From the NCBI RefSeq assembly GCF_000184705.1, contig NC_014831.1, positions 1,798,001 to 1,862,000 of the forward strand: a DNA stretch of 64,000 bases, in the 5' to 3' direction. Shown piece after piece: positions 44,808-54,282 of this stretch. The DNA is from Thermaerobacter marianensis DSM 12885. GTDB lineage: Bacteria; Bacillota; Sulfobacillia; Thermaerobacterales; Thermaerobacteraceae. Numbering within the stretch: the stretch's first letter is position 1; each line of letters opens with the position of its first letter. The notes under the pieces are model-generated. The model searched no databases. It was not told the origin of the DNA and saw only the letters and a list, made by a program, of their open reading frames with translations. A program made the translations under genes and the position numbers.

Positions 44808-45549
44808 GGGGCGGGACCAGCTCTACGTGTACCCGCCGCAGTGGATCCCCTCGCCGGTGCGGTGGGAGAACTACGTGGAAGTCTGGACGACCCTGCCCTT
44901 TGCCCGGTTCTTCCTGAACAGCCTGTTCATCACCATCCTGGCCACGGTGGCCGAGGTGGCCAGCGTGGCCGTGGTCGCCTACGGCTTTGCGCGTTTCAAC
45001 TTCCGCGGGCGGCACTTCCTCTTCATGCTGATGCTCAGTACCATGATGCTGCCCAGCGTCATCGGGATGATCCCCACCTTCCTGATCTGGCGGGAACTGG
45101 GGCGGCTTGACACCTTTACGCCCCTGACGGCGCCCGCCTGGTTCGCCTGGGGACCGGCCAGCGTGTTCATGCTGCGGCAATTCCTCCTCAGCGTGCCGCG
45201 GGACTTCGAGGACGCGGCGGTGCTGGACGGCGCCGGCCCCCTGCAGATGCTGCGCCACGTGGTCCTGCCCATGGTGCGGCCGGCCTTGCTGGTGATCGCC
45301 CTGCTGGCCTTCCAGGGCAACTGGACCAACTTCATGGCGCCGTTGCTGTACCTGAACACGCCGGACAAGTTCCCGGTCACCCTGGGCCTCAAGTTCCTCG
45401 AGACGTCGCTGGGGCCGGGCAGCGAGGCGCCCATGTGGAACCTGATGATGGTCGTCTCGCTGCTGGTGGCGCTGCCGATCCTGGTGCTCTACGCCCTGGC
45501 CCAGCGGGCCTTCATCGAAGGGATCCGGCTGGGCGGCACCAAGGGCTAA
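44686..45549 (+). CDS. Sugar ABC transporter permease 2 (MalG/LacG type)
   Basis: The 287-residue protein has six helices and the EAA motif [20 protein letters not shown] followed by VLPMVRPAL. The start [20 protein letters not shown] and the [20 protein letters not shown] segment are typical of MalG-type subunits. GTG 44686 is used, inside the end of the permease 1 frame. Together with permease 1 it forms the channel. GH130 follows after 285 bases. Confidence 0.93.
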   Translation: MRTVPREVHRRLADALTYFVLAFGGAFVLVPLLWMISTSLKGRDQLYVYPPQWIPSPVRWENYVEVWTTLPFARFFLNSLFITILATVAEVASVAVVAYGFARFNFRGRHFLFMLMLSTMMLPSVIGMIPTFLIWRELGRLDTFTPLTAPAWFAWGPASVFMLRQFLLSVPRDFEDAAVLDGAGPLQMLRHVVLPMVRPALLVIALLAFQGNWTNFMAPLLYLNTPDKFPVTLGLKFLETSLGPGSEAPMWNLMMVVSLLVALPILVLYALAQRAFIEGIRLGGTKG

Positions 45550-45834
45550 GCCCTGGATCGGGTGGGTCCTGGGCGGGCTCAATCCCCGGCTGCGGTGGCG
45601 AGCGTCGACGCGACGGCGCGCCACCGGCACCGGCGGTTGGAGGGGGGCCAACCCGCGCTAGGTGGTTCTGGGTCCGGCACCGGCGCAACCGGCCCCGTCA
45701 GGCCCGACGCCCCGTCCGGAACTCCACCGGATCCACCGTCGGACACACCGTCCGATGCGCCCGGCGGTCGCGCCGCCGCGATCCGTTTGTTCTAGAAGCA
45801 ACCGGGGGCAACCCGGAGAAAGGAGATTCGCCCG

Positions 45835-47067
45835 TTGCTCCGCCTGCCTGATCCGCAGCACGCCACGTCGTACCTGCTGGGGCCCTTCGTCAAGCACCCC
45901 GGCAACCCGATCCTCGCCCCGCAGGGTAGCACCTGGGAGGCGAAGGACGTGTTCAACCCCGCCGCGGTGGTCAAGGACGGGCGGGTGTACCTGCTCTACC
46001 GCGCCGAGGACCACACCGGCCCGGGGCAGTGGAACGGCACCTCCCGCATCGGCCTCGCCGTCAGCGACGACGGCATCCACTTCCAGCGCTACCCGGACCC
46101 GGTGCTGGAGCCCACCGAGCCCTACGAGTGGCCCGGCGGGTGCGAGGACCCGCGCCTGACCTGCATCGACGGGCGGTATTTCCTGACCTACACCGCCTAC
46201 GACGGCGCGTCGGCCCGGCTGTGCCTGGCGACCTCCACCGACCTGGTCCGCTGGGAGAAGCACGGCGTGCTGTTCCCCGACTGGGACGGCGGCACGGGCC
46301 GGGTCTGGTCCAAGTCGGGCGCCATCTGCCCGGAGAAGATCAACGGCCGCTACGTCATGTACTTCGGCGACACGTCCATCTGGGTCGCCACCTCGGAGGA
46401 CGGCATCCGCTGGGAGCCCGAGCCCGAACCGGTGCTGCAGGTTCGTCCCGAGGCCGACGCCTTCGACACCCTGCTGGTGGAACCCGGCCCGGCGCCACTG
46501 GTGACGGACCGCGGCATCCTGCTGGTCTACAACGCCGCCCACCGCCTGGCGGACGCCGAGCGGGTGCGCCGGCGCGCCCGCACCGGTGCCACGGGGACCG
46601 TGTCCGGGGCCGCGGTCGCAGCCGCGGTGACGCCCGCGGTTGCAGCCGGCCACGGTCCGGGAGCCTCCGCTTGGAACCACGGCACGGCGGGGGCGGCGGC
46701 AACCGGGGGACAAGCGGGGACGGCGCCCGGGACGGCACGCCGAGCGGACGCAGCGGGCGCGGCCGGGTCCTCGGCGGGCTCTCGCGGCCCGGAGGGCGAG
46801 GCCGCCGGCACCGTCTACGGCGGGCCCTCGAGCTCCGGTTACGTCCGTTACGCCGCCGGGCAGGCCCTGTTCGACCTGCGGGATCCGCGCAAGCTGATCT
46901 GGCGCTCGACCCACCCCTTTTTCGAGCCCGAGACCGACGACGAGATCCGCGGCCAAGTGGATCACGTGGTCTTCGTGGAGGGTCTGGTGGAGCACCGCGG
47001 GACGTGGTTCCTGTACTACGGCATGGCCGATTCCCGCATCGGCGTGGCGACGTACCGGCCGGCGTAA
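45835..47067 (+). CDS. GH130-family beta-mannoside phosphorylase/hydrolase
   Basis: GH130 enzymes split beta-mannosides, most by phosphorolysis. The protein is a five-bladed propeller with FNPAAVVKDGRVYLLYRAED, GLAVSDDGIHF, the catalytic-Asp region GGCEDPRLT (about 102-109), WSKSGAICPEKINGRYVMYF and a final VFVEGLVEHRGTWFLYYGMA. An Ala/Gly-rich insert of ~80 residues lies after LVYNAAHRLADAERVRRRA. Start is TTG 45835 after AAAGGAGA. It follows the permease genes, giving the sugar substrate its likely identity (beta-mannosyl oligosaccharide). Confidence 0.88.
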   Translation: MLRLPDPQHATSYLLGPFVKHPGNPILAPQGSTWEAKDVFNPAAVVKDGRVYLLYRAEDHTGPGQWNGTSRIGLAVSDDGIHFQRYPDPVLEPTEPYEWPGGCEDPRLTCIDGRYFLTYTAYDGASARLCLATSTDLVRWEKHGVLFPDWDGGTGRVWSKSGAICPEKINGRYVMYFGDTSIWVATSEDGIRWEPEPEPVLQVRPEADAFDTLLVEPGPAPLVTDRGILLVYNAAHRLADAERVRRRARTGATGTVSGAAVAAAVTPAVAAGHGPGASAWNHGTAGAAATGGQAGTAPGTARRADAAGAAGSSAGSRGPEGEAAGTVYGGPSSSGYVRYAAGQALFDLRDPRKLIWRSTHPFFEPETDDEIRGQVDHVVFVEGLVEHRGTWFLYYGMADSRIGVATYRPA

Positions 47068-47286
47068 CGGGGTCCGGGCCCGGGACCGCCCGGGCCCGGC
47101 GAGGCCGTCCACGTCGCCGGGGCCGGCGCGGCGGCCGGCATCGCCGGGCCCGGCCCGCCAAGGAAGCCGTCGAAGCCACCGGCCGCTCGACGCGGCCCCA
47201 CCGGGCCGCGCCCGTCGCTTGGATGCGCCCACGTCGTTGGATGGCCCACGTTGTTGAACGCACCCGCGCTGGATGAGGTGACGCCC

Positions 47287-50200
47287 TTGGAAAGCGCAAC
47301 CCCACCGTTCTCGAAGGCTGCTGCAGGCGCCGGTTCCACCGCCGTTCCGGCCCCCCTCTCCGGCCCCGTGCCGCCCGTCGCGCCCGCGGCCTCCCCCCTT
47401 TCCCCCGGGACCGGCAGGGCGTTCCGCACCCACCCGCCCTTCCTGCTGGGCGTCAACTACTGGCCCAGCCGCCACGGCGTGGAGATGTGGCGGGACTGGC
47501 AGCCCGAGGCCATTGCCGCCGAGCTCCAGGCCCTGGCCGCCACGGGGTGCCGGGTGGTCCGGTTCTTCCTGCGGTGGGTCCACTTCCAGCCCGAGGAGGA
47601 CCGGATCGATCCCACGGCCCTCCAGCGCCTGCGACAGTTCTGCGACCTGGCCTGGGACGCGGGCCTGGGCGTGATCCCCACCTTCTTCACGGGCCACATG
47701 AGCGGCGAGAACTGGGACGTCCCGTGGCGCCGGGCCCGCTGCCCGTACACCGACCCTGCCATGCTGCGCGCCCAGGTGCGCCTGGTGCGGGCGGTGGCGG
47801 AGACCATCGGCGACCACCCCGCCCTGCTGGCGTGGGATCTGGCCAACGAGCCGGACATCTTCGCCCGGCCGCCGTCGCCCGACGCGGGGTGGCTGTGGTG
47901 CCGGTTGCTCTACCGCGAGCTCAAGGCGGTGACGCCGGCGGTCCCCGTCACCCTGGGCATCCACGTGGCCTCCCTGGTGGACGACTGCGGCTTCCGCCCC
48001 GCCGACGTGGCCGAGGCGGCGGACTTCGTCTGCATGCACCTGTATCCCATCTACTCGTCCTGGTGCCCGGACCCGGCGGGCACCGTCCGGCCGAACCTTC
48101 TGGTCCCCTTCGGCGACCGGCTGGTGGCCGCCATGGGCCGGCGGCCGGCCCTGGCGGAGGAATTCGGCAGCACGACCCTGATGATGTCGCCCGAACTGCA
48201 CGGCCGCTACGTCAGCGCGGTGCTGGGGAGCCTCCTGCTCCACGGCAGTCTCGGCGCCGTGGCCTGGTGCGGCCTCGACTTCACCTGTGCGGAGGAACTG
48301 CCCTACGACAGCACGCCCTACGAGGTAGCCTTCGGCATCCTGGACGCCGAGGGCCGGCCCAAGCCGGCGGGAGCGGCCTTCGCCCGGTTCGCCCGGATGC
48401 TGCAGCGGCTGCCCACAGGCCTGCGCCCGGCCCTGCGGCCGGCGGCCATCCTGCTGCCCGAGCGGTATTACGACAACGCGGATCCCGACGTGACTCCGGA
48501 ACGCAACTTCGCCGTGCTGTTCAACGCCTTCGTGCTGGCGCGGCGGGCGGGACTGCCCGTCGACCTGGTCCGCCCCGACGACGACTGGTCGGGCTACCGG
48601 CTGCTGATCGTCCCCTGTGTCCCGCGGCGCAACAGCCTGTCGACCCGGACCTGGAACCGCCTGCGCCGGTGGGTGGAGGGCGGCGGCACCCTCTATCTCT
48701 CCTACGACGGGGTGGCCCTGCCGGGGATGGAGGAGGTCTTCGGGGTGGCGGTGCGCGACGCCTACCCCCGGGAAGCGGTGCACGGGCCGGGGCCGTGGGA
48801 GCTGGTGCTGGGATGGGCCGGTCTGGACCACCTCCCTGCGGACGAACCGGCGGGGTGGGGGCATGCGGCCGGCGGCGAGGCGGAAGCAGGTGGGGACGTG
48901 GCCGGCGGCCCGCCGGAAGGAAGCCCGAGTTGCGCGGCAAGCCGTCCGACCGGAGGTCCGGGTGTTGCCGAGGGCGATGGGGTGGGAAGGTCGGCGTGGG
49001 GCGGCGCCGATGCTGCGCCACGCCTGGCGTGTGGCGGCGACGATGTAGGCGGCACCGATGCGGCGGGCGCCGATGCGGGGAACGACGATGCCGAGGGTCC
49101 CGCCAACCCGGAGGGCTACACCGCCGCCGTGCCGGGCGGTGCAGCGGAGACGGCGGCCCGGTGGATCACCCGGTTGCGGCCGTCCCGGTTTGGACCCCGC
49201 AAGCGGCTGCTGGCCGAACCCCGCGGAGCCGCGGTGGCGGGGTGGATCCGCCCCGCCCGGCAGGATGCCGCCGCCTCCGGTACCGGGCAGCCTGGCGCGC
49301 CGGCCACGGCCGGGCCCGCCAGCGTGAGGGCGACTGGCGGCACGGCGGCAGCTGCCCACGCCGTCGCCGGCGAGCAGGCTACGGGGACGGCGAACGCTGG
49401 CACCCGGGGCGACCGCGGCAACGGCACCGCGAACGCCGGCACCCCTGGTGAACGGGCCATCGCTGAACCGGCCGAACCGGCCGTGTTCGTCCATCGGTAT
49501 GGCCAAGGGTGGGCCGTCCTGGTCACCGATCCCCTGGAGTGGCTCCTGGCCGGAACGCCGGGCGCCTACCGGGACGACCGGTCCCACGAGATCTACCGCC
49601 TGGCCGCCCGGCTCGCCAGGCTGGACCTCCCGTGGCAAGCCAGCCACCCGGACGTGGAAGTCGGCCTGCTCGTGGCCGCCGGCGAGCCCGGCGGCGGCGG
49701 AGGGCCAGGTGGCGCCGGTGAGACCGGCGGTCCAGCTGGGGCCGGTCGGCCCGTTGAGACAGGTACGCCCGGTGTGGCAGGTGGGCCAGCTGGGATCGGT
49801 GGACCAGGTGGGACCGGAGGGAGCAGAGGGAGCGGAGGAAACGGTGGGAGCGGTGACACCGGAAGCGCCAACCAAGACCTGGCCTACCTGGTCGTGGTGA
49901 ACCACCACCCCGAGCCCGTCACCGTGACCCTGCTGACGGGCGGCGAGCCGGCGGGTGGCGACCCGGTTCGCAACGACGGGGCGGGCCACGTGCCGGCCGG
50001 TGGCGACCCGGTTGGCGGCGACCGGGCGGGCCGAGTGCCGGCCGGTGGCGACCTGGTTGGCGGCGACCGGGCGGGCCGCGACCGGCCCAGGGTTGATCCG
50101 GCCCCCCAAGCCCACGCTCCAGCCGACGAGACGCCGCACGGTCCCCGTGGGCCGGTAACCCCGCACGGCCCCCGCGGGCCGGTTCTGACGGACGTGGAGT

Positions 50201-50316
50201 CGGGGGATCACCTACCGTGTGCCCCCGCCGGGGCCGGCCGCTGGTGCTCCCCGGCATTTCAACTGGAACCGGGCGCGTGGCGGGTCTTCCGGGTCACCCG
50301 GGCCATCGAGCTCTGA
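47287..50316 (+). CDS. Large GH5-like glycoside hydrolase with low-complexity inserts
   Basis: The ~1009-residue protein starts with a (beta/alpha)8 barrel: FLLGVNYWPSRHGVEMWRDW, DLANEPD with the acid/base Glu (about 189), MHLYPIYSSW, and AEEFGSTTL with the nucleophile Glu (about 292). A second domain (RNFAVLFNAFVLARRAGLPV, RLLIVPCVPRRNSLSTRTWN) resembles the class-I glutaminase-like fold of beta-galactosidase trimerisation domains. Ala/Gly-rich inserts and a tandem repeat fill much of the last 450 residues. No signal peptide is seen, so it acts in the cytoplasm on imported oligosaccharides. TTG 47287 after GAGGTGACG is chosen; 47251 is possible. A mannosidase role is inferred from GH130. Confidence 0.83.
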   Translation: MESATPPFSKAAAGAGSTAVPAPLSGPVPPVAPAASPLSPGTGRAFRTHPPFLLGVNYWPSRHGVEMWRDWQPEAIAAELQALAATGCRVVRFFLRWVHFQPEEDRIDPTALQRLRQFCDLAWDAGLGVIPTFFTGHMSGENWDVPWRRARCPYTDPAMLRAQVRLVRAVAETIGDHPALLAWDLANEPDIFARPPSPDAGWLWCRLLYRELKAVTPAVPVTLGIHVASLVDDCGFRPADVAEAADFVCMHLYPIYSSWCPDPAGTVRPNLLVPFGDRLVAAMGRRPALAEEFGSTTLMMSPELHGRYVSAVLGSLLLHGSLGAVAWCGLDFTCAEELPYDSTPYEVAFGILDAEGRPKPAGAAFARFARMLQRLPTGLRPALRPAAILLPERYYDNADPDVTPERNFAVLFNAFVLARRAGLPVDLVRPDDDWSGYRLLIVPCVPRRNSLSTRTWNRLRRWVEGGGTLYLSYDGVALPGMEEVFGVAVRDAYPREAVHGPGPWELVLGWAGLDHLPADEPAGWGHAAGGEAEAGGDVAGGPPEGSPSCAASRPTGGPGVAEGDGVGRSAWGGADAAPRLACGGDDVGGTDAAGADAGNDDAEGPANPEGYTAAVPGGAAETAARWITRLRPSRFGPRKRLLAEPRGAAVAGWIRPARQDAAASGTGQPGAPATAGPASVRATGGTAAAAHAVAGEQATGTANAGTRGDRGNGTANAGTPGERAIAEPAEPAVFVHRYGQGWAVLVTDPLEWLLAGTPGAYRDDRSHEIYRLAARLARLDLPWQASHPDVEVGLLVAAGEPGGGGGPGGAGETGGPAGAGRPVETGTPGVAGGPAGIGGPGGTGGSRGSGGNGGSGDTGSANQDLAYLVVVNHHPEPVTVTLLTGGEPAGGDPVRNDGAGHVPAGGDPVGGDRAGRVPAGGDLVGGDRAGRDRPRVDPAPQAHAPADETPHGPRGPVTPHGPRGPVLTDVESGDHLPCAPAGAGRWCSPAFQLEPGAWRVFRVTRAIEL
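49948..50082 (+). repeat. Three tandem 45-base units inside the GH5-like gene
   Basis: Each unit encodes a 15-residue motif of the form PAGGDPVGGDRAGRV; the first copy is diverged (RNDGAGH). In-frame length keeps the protein open. It follows a collagen-like Gly-rich stretch at about 49690-49860. Likely variable between strains. Confidence 0.8.
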
Positions 50317-50325
50317 AGGGACGAA

Positions 50326-50357
50326 GGGGACCGGTCGCCGTCGCCGGACCGGTCCCC
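50326..50357 (+). terminator. Terminator of the sugar operon
   Basis: Perfect 11-base arms GGGGACCGGTC / GACCGGTCCCC with a ten-base loop start 10 bases after the GH5-like stop. It separates the sugar locus from the convergent CoxE-like gene. Confidence 0.75.
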
Positions 50358-50504
50358 TCCCCCACATGCCGCGTTCATCCCCGGCGCCCGTCCCGTGGCA
50401 CGAAGCACCACGGCCCAACGAGCACCGGCGCCTCGGACAACTCGTGAGTCTCGGGGCGCCCCAAGGGCCCGGGTGACCTCTCCGGTGACCCATGAACGCG
50501 GACG

Positions 50505-52109
50505 TCAGCGATGGCCTTCTTGGACACCGTCATCCCGAGCACCCGCCGGCGCCAGACCGAGCCACCGGAACGGTCGCCGCCCGTGCCGCCCCACCACCCG
50601 CGGCTGCCGCGCCAGCAGATCGGCCAGGCGCACCAGGCTCTCCACGTTGTGGGCCGGGGCGAGCACGTCAATATATGGGAGGGCCACCTGCATCCCCTGG
50701 GCCCGCGGCTCGTACCGCGGGTCGCCGGCCAGCGGGTTCATCCAGACCAGGGCCCGCACCCGCCGCCGGCAGGCCCGCAGCGTCCGGTCAAGGAGGTCCA
50801 GGTCCCCCCGGTCCAGCCCGTCGCTGACCACCAGCATCACCGTCTCCCGGTCGAGGAGGCTACCGTACCGCTGCAGGAACACCCACAGGCATTCCCCCAG
50901 CCGCGTCCCTCCGGACCAGTCGACGGTGACGGCCGCCGCCCGGGCCATGGCCACCTCCGGCCGCGGGGTGAGCAGAACCGGCGTCAGCCGCGTCAGCCGC
51001 GTGCCGATGGCGAAGGTCTCGACCCGCCCGCCGGCGTGCTGCAGGCCATGCAGGAAGTGCAGGAAAAGCTGGCTGTACACATCCATGGACCCCGAGACGT
51101 CCAGCAGGCAGACCAGCCGCAGCCTCTCTCGCCGGCGCCGGCGGCGCGGCCAGCGGGTGAGGTCCCCCGCCCGCCGGGCTGCTTCCCGGAGAGCCCGCCG
51201 GCCGTCGATGGCGCCCTTCCTCGCCCGGACGAACCGGCGCGACGGCCGCGTGGCCAGCCACCGCCCGAGGAGCCGGGCCGCGGCCATCACTGCCTGGCGC
51301 TCACGGGCGTCGAGCAGTTGGACATCCCGCCGGGTGAGGACCGCCAGCGGGCTGTAGCCGCCGGGGCTGCCTCCGGCCCGGGCCGTCCAGGTGCCGGGTT
51401 CGTCCGCATCCGTCGGGCCGTCGTGTCCGAGCGGCCGATCCTGGCGGCTGAGACCCTGTGCTGCCCCCAGGATGATCTCCAAGGCGGTGTCGACCCCAGT
51501 CTGTTCGTCGCCGCCTTGTTGCCACGGGGGCTCAGCTCGCCCTTCCCCGCTCCCTTGCCCAGCCTCTTCACCATCCTCTTGACCGTGCCCTTGCCCGTGC
51601 CCTGCCCCTTCGCCGTCGCCTTGTCTCGGCCGTTCCCCTTCCTGTTGCCGTTCCTGCAGTTGTTGCCGTTCCTGCGGCGCCCGTTGCCCCTCCCGCTCCG
51701 CTGTGGCCATCCCTTGCCCGTTCCCCTGCCCTTGCCCGATCTCATCCCCGTCCACCAAGCCGTCGGGAACGACGGGGTTGGGCCAGGATCCCGGACCGAA
51801 TCCGGTACCGAGCGCTCCCGGCCTGCCGGTCGCATCGAACGGGATCGGGTCCCCCCAGAGGAAGGCATCCAGGGCCCGGTCCACCAGGGGCAGATCTTCC
51901 CGGCGGTGGGCCAGGACGGTGCGCAGCGCCGCCCGCACTTCCGCGACGTCGCCCAGGTCCACGTGTTCCAGAGCCGCGAGAGCGGTGATGGCGTCGCCGG
52001 GGCTGGATCGGACCCCTGCCGCCCGCAACCGCCGTACCAGAAGGACCAGCCGGTCGCGCAGGTTGGCGGGGAGCTGGTGACCGTTGGACGAATCTGCGGG
52101 CCCGGTCAT
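50505..52109 (-). CDS. VWA-domain protein, CoxE-like
   Basis: The 534-residue protein has an N-terminal CoxE-type domain (DRLVLLVRRLRAAGVRSSPG, DLPLVDRALDAFLWG), a Gln/Gly/Glu-rich low-complexity linker (about 130-215), and a C-terminal VWA domain with the metal site DVSGSM, TVDWSGGTRLGECL and VMLVVSDGLDRGD. CoxE acts with the CoxD MoxR ATPase to mature the Mo/Cu active site of CO dehydrogenase or related enzymes; the CoxD-like gene is at 37.7 kb. ATG 52109 follows GGAGG at 11 bases; the frame extends to 52529. The 661-base spacer to 52770 holds no recognisable gene, only a short repeated GTCGCCGG(G/C)GGCACC motif near 52180-52220. Confidence 0.87.
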   Translation of the reverse strand: MTGPADSSNGHQLPANLRDRLVLLVRRLRAAGVRSSPGDAITALAALEHVDLGDVAEVRAALRTVLAHRREDLPLVDRALDAFLWGDPIPFDATGRPGALGTGFGPGSWPNPVVPDGLVDGDEIGQGQGNGQGMATAEREGQRAPQERQQLQERQQEGERPRQGDGEGAGHGQGHGQEDGEEAGQGSGEGRAEPPWQQGGDEQTGVDTALEIILGAAQGLSRQDRPLGHDGPTDADEPGTWTARAGGSPGGYSPLAVLTRRDVQLLDARERQAVMAAARLLGRWLATRPSRRFVRARKGAIDGRRALREAARRAGDLTRWPRRRRRRERLRLVCLLDVSGSMDVYSQLFLHFLHGLQHAGGRVETFAIGTRLTRLTPVLLTPRPEVAMARAAAVTVDWSGGTRLGECLWVFLQRYGSLLDRETVMLVVSDGLDRGDLDLLDRTLRACRRRVRALVWMNPLAGDPRYEPRAQGMQVALPYIDVLAPAHNVESLVRLADLLARQPRVVGRHGRRPFRWLGLAPAGARDDGVQEGHR

Positions 52110-52748
52110 GGGGATGGCATCCTCCTCGTGTTGGTCGCCGCCGCACCGCCAACAGTATTTCGACGTTCGACGGGTCGCCGGGGGCACCTTGAACCAATGA
52201 CGTGTCGCCGGCGGCACCCAGAACGAGGCGAAGACCGATCCTTCAAGGTCCCACCGTGCCCCACCGTCGACGATCGGGCTGCTCACGGCACCCGGTCTCC
52301 GCCGGGTGGGTCCTGCGCTGCGTGGATCGTTGGATCCTTGGCTGGATGGATCGGGATGGATCGGCCGGCGCTGACGAGGACATTCTCCGCTGCCAGGACG
52401 AAACCTGCCCTCGACCGCGCTGGGTTCCGCCAACGCGGCCCCTGTTTGTCGCTCACGCAACAAAGCGGAAGGATATCCTGGGGGAAGGATATTCCGGAGG
52501 CCTTCGGATCGGTGCCCCGGTCGCAACACGATCCGTGAGCCTCGCCTACAATCCGGCGGGTCCCAGAACCCAATGGCCCCTTCAGCCCCGGGACCAACCC
52601 CGGCTCGCCATCAAGCCAGATTATCCCTGGGCGTCCCGGCCGCACCAGCGTCGCCAGGTCGACGCCCAACGATGAATTCGCCATGCATCTGGAGGGGCGG
52701 GAGACCGCGACCCGCGGGATCACGTCCCGTCCAGTCGTGTTACTCTCG

Positions 52749-54058
52749 CTTCCCTTCGGGTCGGTTGATGTCAGGAACCCTTCACCACCTCCTCCAGGTT
52801 GACCCTTTCACTGGGCGTGTCCCGCATTGGCTCGAGCTGGGCCATCGATTCAGGGCTGAAAGATTTGCGCGATGTGATCCATTCGTCGTGCTGCCCTTCG
52901 AGGACGGCACCCAGGAGTCGCAACGCAGCGGCCACGTTCGGGAAGATCCCTACGACGTCACACCGTCGCGCCAGTTCCCGGTTCAGCCGTTCAAGGACGT
53001 TGGTCGAATGGAATCCGTCGCCAGTGTTCGGCCAGGAAGACCATGTGGGCCAACCCGTCGTCCTCGGCATCCCGCAACGAGGTCGCCACCTGGGGGTACC
53101 GCGAGCCGAGCTCGTCGGCCACCTGCTGGAGCCGCTGCCGGGCCGTGGCCGCGTCGGGCTGGGCGAAGATGCTGCGGACCGGGGCGGCCACCGCCGGCTG
53201 GGCGTGCTTGGGGACCCGGGCCAGGAGGTTCCGCATGAAGTGGACCCGGCACCGCTGCCAGCTCGCCCCCGCCAACACGTCGGCGATGGCCCGCTTCAGG
53301 CCCTCGTGGGCGTCGGAGATGGCCCGCCGCACGCCCCGCAGCCCCCGCGCCACCAGGCTGCGCAGAAACGTTTGCCAGAACTCGTACGTCTCCGCCGCCC
53401 CCACGTCAAAGCCCAGCACCTCCCGCTCGCCGCTCGCCTTCACCCCAAGGGCCACCACGGCGGCCATCTTCACCACCCGGCCGTCCTGGCGGACCTTGAT
53501 TGCCTTGGCGTCGAGCCAGAAGTAGGGGTACGCGCCTTCCAACGGGCGGTTGCGAAAGCGCTCCATCCGCTCGTCCAACGCGGCACAGAGCCGGGAGACC
53601 TCGCTCTTGCTGACGCCATCCAGCCCCAGGGCCCGCACCAACTCGTCGACCTTCCGGGTGCTCACGCCGTGGACGTAGGCCTTATGGATGACGGCCACCA
53701 GGGCCTTCTCGGCTCGCCGGCGCCGCTCCAGCAGGCTGGGGAAGGAGGACCCCTTGCGGAGCTTGGGGATCTTCAGCTCGATGGAGCCCAGGCGGGTATC
53801 CCAGGGCCGAAGCCGATACCCATTGCGCTGGGTCGTCCGTTCCGCGGTGCGCTCGTAACGTCCGGCCCCGATTTGTGCGCGAACCTCGAGCTCAATGAGC
53901 TCCTGCACGAGTCAGCGCAAGCCTTCGCGCAAGGCGTCGTGCTCAGGCTCGCCTTGGTGTTTGCGCAAAAGTTCGAGAAGTGCCATCCTGAAGTCAGTGG
54001 TCACCGGTGCATGCCCTCCCTTCGATCGTCTTGTCCAACCACCCGAAGGGGAACCACC
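52749..54058. mobile_element. IS256-family insertion sequence (decayed)
   Basis: The element is delimited by imperfect terminal inverted repeats: TTCCCTTCGGGTCGGTT at about 52750-52766 on the left and the complement of GGTTCCCCTTCGGGTGGTT at about 54037-54055 on the right. The size of 1.3 kb is usual for IS256. Direct target repeats were not identified. Confidence 0.7.
52771..54004 (-). pseudogene. IS256/Mutator-type transposase with two lesions
   Basis: The gene starts at GTG 54004 (TTDFRMALLELLRKHQGEP), meets an in-frame TGA after DALREGLR where relatives have Trp, then continues LVQELIELEVRAQIGAGRYE through the DDE regions (YFWLDAKAIKVRQDG, SDAHEGLKRAIADV) to EHWRRI. There, near 53018, a one-base frameshift follows; the remainder (STNVLERLNRELARRCDVVG, ending VNLEEVVKGS) carries the catalytic Glu region. 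Repairing both lesions gives a full-length (~400 residue) transposase. Not functional as read. Confidence 0.85.
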
Positions 54059-54223
54059 GGTGACCTCTTTTGTCAAGGGTCACCAGGGCCGGCCGGTCCG
54101 GCCCCGAGCATTTATACCACCACGAGGGACTCTAACCTCCCCCCCACCCCCATAACGAAAGTAAGAGCACGTGGCACTTAGGATGGCCGGGGACAACTAC
54201 CAAAGAGAAAAAAGGCTGAGAAA

Positions 54224-54248
54224 AGAGGCCCGGACCAACCGAGCCTCT
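54224..54248 (-). terminator. Rho-independent terminator of the secreted-protein genes
   Basis: On the minus strand AGAGGC, a 13-base loop and GCCTCT are followed by TTTTCTC and a second T-rich stretch. It lies 35-59 bases after the stop of the gene at 54283. Confidence 0.75.
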
Positions 54249-54282
54249 CCATCGCCAAGCCGTCTTAGTCTTATCCGTAGTC

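Noticed and set aside
45658-50211. Minus-strand open frame of 1517 codons opposite the GH130 and GH5-like genes
   Set aside because: High GC keeps the antisense frame free of stops. The plus-strand products have recognisable catalytic motifs; the minus frame has none.
50511-52538. Plus-strand open frame of 675 codons opposite the CoxE-like gene
   Set aside because: Shadow of a gene with an intact VWA metal site; no own domain.
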